Shown in pieces: positions 61,159 to 64,000 of a stretch of DNA of 64,000 bases. This DNA is from Candidatus Bathyarchaeota archaeon (GTDB taxonomy: Archaea > Thermoproteota > Bathyarchaeia > TCS64). Below the pieces are notes generated by a model that saw only the letters and a program-made list of their open reading frames with translations, ran no database searches and was not told where the DNA came from. The position numbers and the translations under genes are program-made. The stretch lies in the NCBI GenBank assembly GCA_020346605.1, contig CP070784.1:1372292-1436291 (forward strand), given 5' to 3'. How positions within the stretch are numbered: the first letter of the stretch is position 1; every line of letters begins with the position of its first letter.

Positions 61159-61430
61159 GACAACTCATTCAAGCGTTCTCTCACTTTCAGATTTAATACC
61201 TGCGATCTTAAGCCTCGTGGGATACGCTTCCCATGAAAGGGAGTTTACATTGGATCCCACATACCCACCTGCAGATGTCACTGTGATAGAGATGAAAGGG
61301 GTGGGAGACGTCTCTACTGGAAGTGATGTTCAAACTCGACCTCTAGGTGAAACAGCTAGGAGGTGCAACATGAAACTGAACGGTGTCGGAAATATTTGGA
61401 GGTGTTTTTATCTTCTAATGAGTTATGGAT
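61159..61430. other. Intergenic stretch, nothing recognised
   Basis: About 270 bases with no credible gene on either strand. It separates two minus-strand genes and probably holds the promoter of the amidohydrolase. Confidence 0.4.
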
Positions 61431-62687
61431 TTAGATAAGATGGAAGGATGTTTGGACGCCATCTAGGGGCTGGCAGCCATCTTTTGTGAACTTTACGATG
61501 TGCTCGGTCTGGCATGAGACCAGCTGGTTGTCCCACTCTGGAACGACGTCCTTAACAGACAGCTCCATCGCGAAGCATGAGTTGTATTCCAACCTGACCT
61601 CTCCCCTGCCCGGGATGGGATCCTGTTCCCAGAGAAGACCTATTAACGGTCCGGGCTCGTGCACTAAGAGACCTAGAGAATGGGAGAAGATCAAGGGGAA
61701 AGGAATTCCCTCTTTGTGAGCAGAGGATAGGATGTTATCTAACAGCTGGTTTCCGGACAGGCCCTGCTTAAACTCGCGCATGAATATCTTCTGTAGGCGG
61801 TTGTTCGTCGCCAGCAGGCTCTTCAACCCACTGGGCGCATCCGCCTCATCATCATATCTGACATACGCCAGTTCCTGGTGATCTGTGTAGAGGCCAAGAT
61901 ACTTGAGCCCCACATCACAGACCAGTAGATCCCCCCTGCGGATGATACCGTCGGAGTGCGTGTGCTTCTTTGCTTCAGTGTCGCTCCTCAGGATGCGGAA
62001 GTAGGGCTTGAATGACTGCTCCAGACCATGATCGGAGCACATCTGCCAGAACGTCCACTCAAGGTCCTCAACCGTAGTAACACCTGGCGTGATCGTTGAC
62101 GGGCTGAAACATATTGCGATGATCTGGCGTGCGGTTGAGGATATTTTCGGGTAGAGTTCCAGTTCTTCATCGGTTAGCGTCATCGCCCAGCGGGTGCAGG
62201 TGGTCTCTGCCGAGGTGAGCCGTTTGATATATTTCTCTGGAAGCGCTTCGAGAAGCTGGTTGAAGAGGTTTTGGGTCAGCCCGCCGGCTGCCCAGTTCAC
62301 GTCCCCGATGTTTACACCGATCCTTCTGGGGTCACGCTCCTCGATGATCTCTGAAAGCATGCGCCACTGTTCAGTGTGGTTTCCGCCGTTCCAAGGCTTG
62401 TCGTACAGGTCTTTTGTGTCGGTCATCGAAAGATTGATCCTTTCCACCCCCTCCTCTGTGCCCCGGTCGAAAAAGATCAGCATCTGAAGTATCTTCGGCC
62501 AGGTGTCCATGGGGATCATGGTTCTGTATATCGGGTCGAGGTTGTCCTCCTGGCAGATGATGAGCCATATGTCGATGTCCCCGGCTCTGAGGGCGAGGGG
62601 AAGGACGGTATCAAGCCGTTTTCGCAATATTTTGGTGGTGACTTCCATTTGCCTTCTCACAGGCATGATCTGCGGCAAATCTGACAT
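61431..62687 (-). CDS. M24 family metallopeptidase (Xaa-Pro aminopeptidase-like)
   Basis: About 418 residues from ATG 62687. The pita-bread fold ligands are visible: two Asp in DLLVCDVGLKYLGLYTDHQ, His in FSHSLGLLVHEPGP, Glu in CFAMELSV and Glu in QTEHIVKF. The N-terminal part (1-150) resembles creatinase-type domains. It removes an N-terminal residue before proline or acts on a related amide bond. The upstream AT-rich region probably has its promoter. Confidence 0.88.
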   Translation of the reverse strand: MSDLPQIMPVRRQMEVTTKILRKRLDTVLPLALRAGDIDIWLIICQEDNLDPIYRTMIPMDTWPKILQMLIFFDRGTEEGVERINLSMTDTKDLYDKPWNGGNHTEQWRMLSEIIEERDPRRIGVNIGDVNWAAGGLTQNLFNQLLEALPEKYIKRLTSAETTCTRWAMTLTDEELELYPKISSTARQIIAICFSPSTITPGVTTVEDLEWTFWQMCSDHGLEQSFKPYFRILRSDTEAKKHTHSDGIIRRGDLLVCDVGLKYLGLYTDHQELAYVRYDDEADAPSGLKSLLATNNRLQKIFMREFKQGLSGNQLLDNILSSAHKEGIPFPLIFSHSLGLLVHEPGPLIGLLWEQDPIPGRGEVRLEYNSCFAMELSVKDVVPEWDNQLVSCQTEHIVKFTKDGCQPLDGVQTSFHLI

Positions 62688-63277
62688 GTGCAAAGCGTAC
62701 TTCGTTCATGATAAAAGACTACTGCATATTTAATTGACTTTAACCGATCATCTAAAATTTTCCACTGCCAATGCGCGTGTATAAAAGAGGGGATGGTTCA
62801 AGGCCTCTACAATACGGTGAGAGTGCGAATCTCTTTTAAGCTCCAGCTCCGTTAAGCGGTAGTTTATGATAAGGATTTGTTAATTTTCTATGTGTTAACT
62901 AACAGTGTCTGGGAGCGCCAGATTCCACTTCCCCTGTAGAGTGTGGCTATGATCGCGATATGGTCTAAAAACTTGGTAGGGATGGTGCGCGCGCGACGGA
63001 ACAGGGAGAACTGTGACTAGGTTCGGAATGCTGATACCCGGATCCATAATCATCTTAATCGGAGTGTTGCTCATACCGACGGCCTTCATAGTGAGCAGGG
63101 ATTGAAGAAATGGAGAATAATAAAGGCAAAGTCTGCCTTGCCCCTGGATGGTGGAGTAAAGTGCCGACAGCCCAAGAGTGAAGATGGAGAAACCCTACCC
63201 GCACAGTGCGAGGTACTTGTATCATTGGAGCAGTTATTATTGAAGAGATTTCACGTCCACTCAGGAACTGGGTTCCT
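62688..63277. other. Non-coding stretch with one possible microprotein
   Basis: About 590 bases between the M24 gene and the broken dehydrogenase. It is AT-rich at the left. The only frame I find interesting is the short hydrophobic one at 63013-63105. Confidence 0.4.
63013..63105 (+). CDS. Possible 30-residue single-helix membrane microprotein
   Basis: A GTG at 63013, preceded by AGGGAGA, begins a 30-residue frame; residues 6-25 (MLIPGSIIILIGVLLIPTAF) are a clean hydrophobic helix, and a short basic/polar tail follows. An ATG five codons further in is an alternative. I do not recognise it. The hydrophobicity is convincing, but frames of this length occur by chance. Confidence 0.3.
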   Translation: MTRFGMLIPGSIIILIGVLLIPTAFIVSRD

Positions 63278-64000
63278 CTAGTAGAGCAGCTCCTTGTCCA
63301 GCAGATTCCTCAACGCTCGTCCGTCGAGGTACCTTCTGAGGTTGGAACAGAAGATCTCCGTGAGCTTCTCGTTCTCTGTGTCCGCGGTGCTCGCTGAGTG
63401 GGGGCTGATAATTACCTTGGGCATGTCCCAGAGTGGAATGTCGGGCGGGAGGGGCTCCACCTCGGCGACGTCGAGGGCCGCTCCGCCGAAGTGCCCCGAC
63501 TCCAGGGCCCTGATGAGGGTGGCCTAGTCGACGATGGAGCCGCGCGCGATGTTGATGAGCGGCGAGCCCCGCTTCAAGGAGGCCAGCTCTCTCTCGCCGA
63601 TGAGCCCCCTAGTCTCCTCGGTCTCCGGCACGATCAGGACCACGAAGTCGGCCTCTCCCAGCATCGGCAGCAGGTCCCCCGGATGGTACAGCTTGTCCAT
63701 TTTCACGGAGGCCGGCTCCACCCCCTCGACGCTCCGCTTGGAGCCTACGACCCTCATCCCCAGGCATCTGCCCAGCCGCGCCACCTCCCTGCCGACCCAT
63801 CCAAGGCCCACCACGGCCAGGGTCTTCGTGCGGAGCTCCGTGACGCAGGTCCTCCGCCAGTGCCTCCCCCCCCTTCTCCTCGGCCAGGTGGAAGTAGTCC
63901 TTGGCGAACATGAGCATCGCCATCATGCAGAACTCCGTCAGGGGCGTGGCGTGCATACGGCTCGCTGTGGTGAAGCTGATGTCGGTCTCTGTCCACCCGT
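63278..64000 (-). pseudogene. Broken D-isomer-specific 2-hydroxyacid dehydrogenase, runs off the right edge
   Basis: Three segments in two frames form one D-2-hydroxyacid dehydrogenase. The visible N-terminal part (63956 leftward) leads into EEKGG, then a shift at an eight-C run (63866-63873 on the plus strand); removing one base restores RHWRRTCVTELRTKTLAVVGLGWVGREVARLG, the Rossmann GxGxxG motif. Downstream, a TAG at 63524-63526 replaces the Glu codon normally found in VDEATLI. After it the frame resumes with the AALDVAEVEP and HSA (catalytic His) motifs and ends with TAG at 63278. Both defects argue for a pseudogene, though the homopolymer shift could be a sequencing error. Confidence 0.8.

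Noticed and set aside
62895-63089. Minus-strand 64-residue frame
   Set aside because: No hydrophobic or family pattern, no Shine-Dalgarno sequence, and it lies opposite the more plausible short hydrophobic frame.

Overview
The window is archaeal chromosome. It carries two transcription factor B genes, Gar1, SRP19, ribosomal protein S8e, an archaeal SMC-ScpA-ScpB set, archaeal inositol-1-phosphate synthase, Taw1 (wyosine tRNA modification), DUF373, a Pelota/eRF1-like protein and an archaeosortase. Short leaders with TATA-like boxes 20-30 bases before start codons, and frequent GTG/TTG starts, fit this. The lineage cannot be fixed from the sequence; my guess is a TACK-type lineage such as Bathyarchaeia, or an Asgard relative. 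Coding DNA is GC-rich and intergenic DNA is AT-rich. No rRNA, CRISPR array or intact insertion sequence was seen.

Layout. 1-6.4 kb: a truncated TIGR04076 gene, two DUF4097 proteins, and a metal locus (ZIP transporter, ZntA-type P-type ATPase, divergent NikR-like regulator). 6.4-13.8 kb: a tRNA-like hairpin, then small-molecule enzymes (acetyltransferase, amidohydrolase, cupin, Ntn hydrolase, flavin oxidoreductase) and a trypsin-like protein beside a stand-alone copy of its N-terminal domain. 14-22.5 kb: racemase, aminotransferase, an EF-hand DUF362 protein, an NYN nuclease, a Pelota-like protein, cyclophilin and an MFS transporter. 23-28.3 kb: a complete branched-chain amino-acid type ABC importer. 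28.4-33.4 kb: a cell-surface block of two beta-helix proteins and a secreted C69 peptidase. 33.5-37 kb: an Fe-S protein and MarR regulator sharing operator-like repeats, then an RraA/mannonate dehydratase pair. 37-45.8 kb: tRNA-Leu, tRNA-Gly, isopropylmalate-type dehydrogenase, methyltransferase, HAD, GTPase, GyrI-like, Taw1, carboxypeptidase and archaeosortase.

45.8-46.6 kb is an unusual A/C-rich stretch with a degenerate tRNA-Gln-like sequence. From 47.7 to 58.3 kb one strand carries an information-processing block: TFB, gar1, SRP19, rpS8e, scpB, scpA, smc, uppS, DUF373, second TFB. The right end has a nucleotidyltransferase-like protein that lacks a catalytic Asp, tRNA-Gln(CTG), an amidohydrolase, an M24 peptidase and a broken 2-hydroxyacid dehydrogenase that runs off the end.

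The best candidates for something undescribed are the tRNA-like minihelix at 6.46 kb, the degenerate tRNA-Gln locus at 46.05 kb, the MarR operator arrangement at 34.4-34.9 kb, the stand-alone protease N-domain at 11.9 kb, and the EF-hand DUF362 protein at 16.5 kb. All functional statements are inferences from motifs and context; no database search was run.
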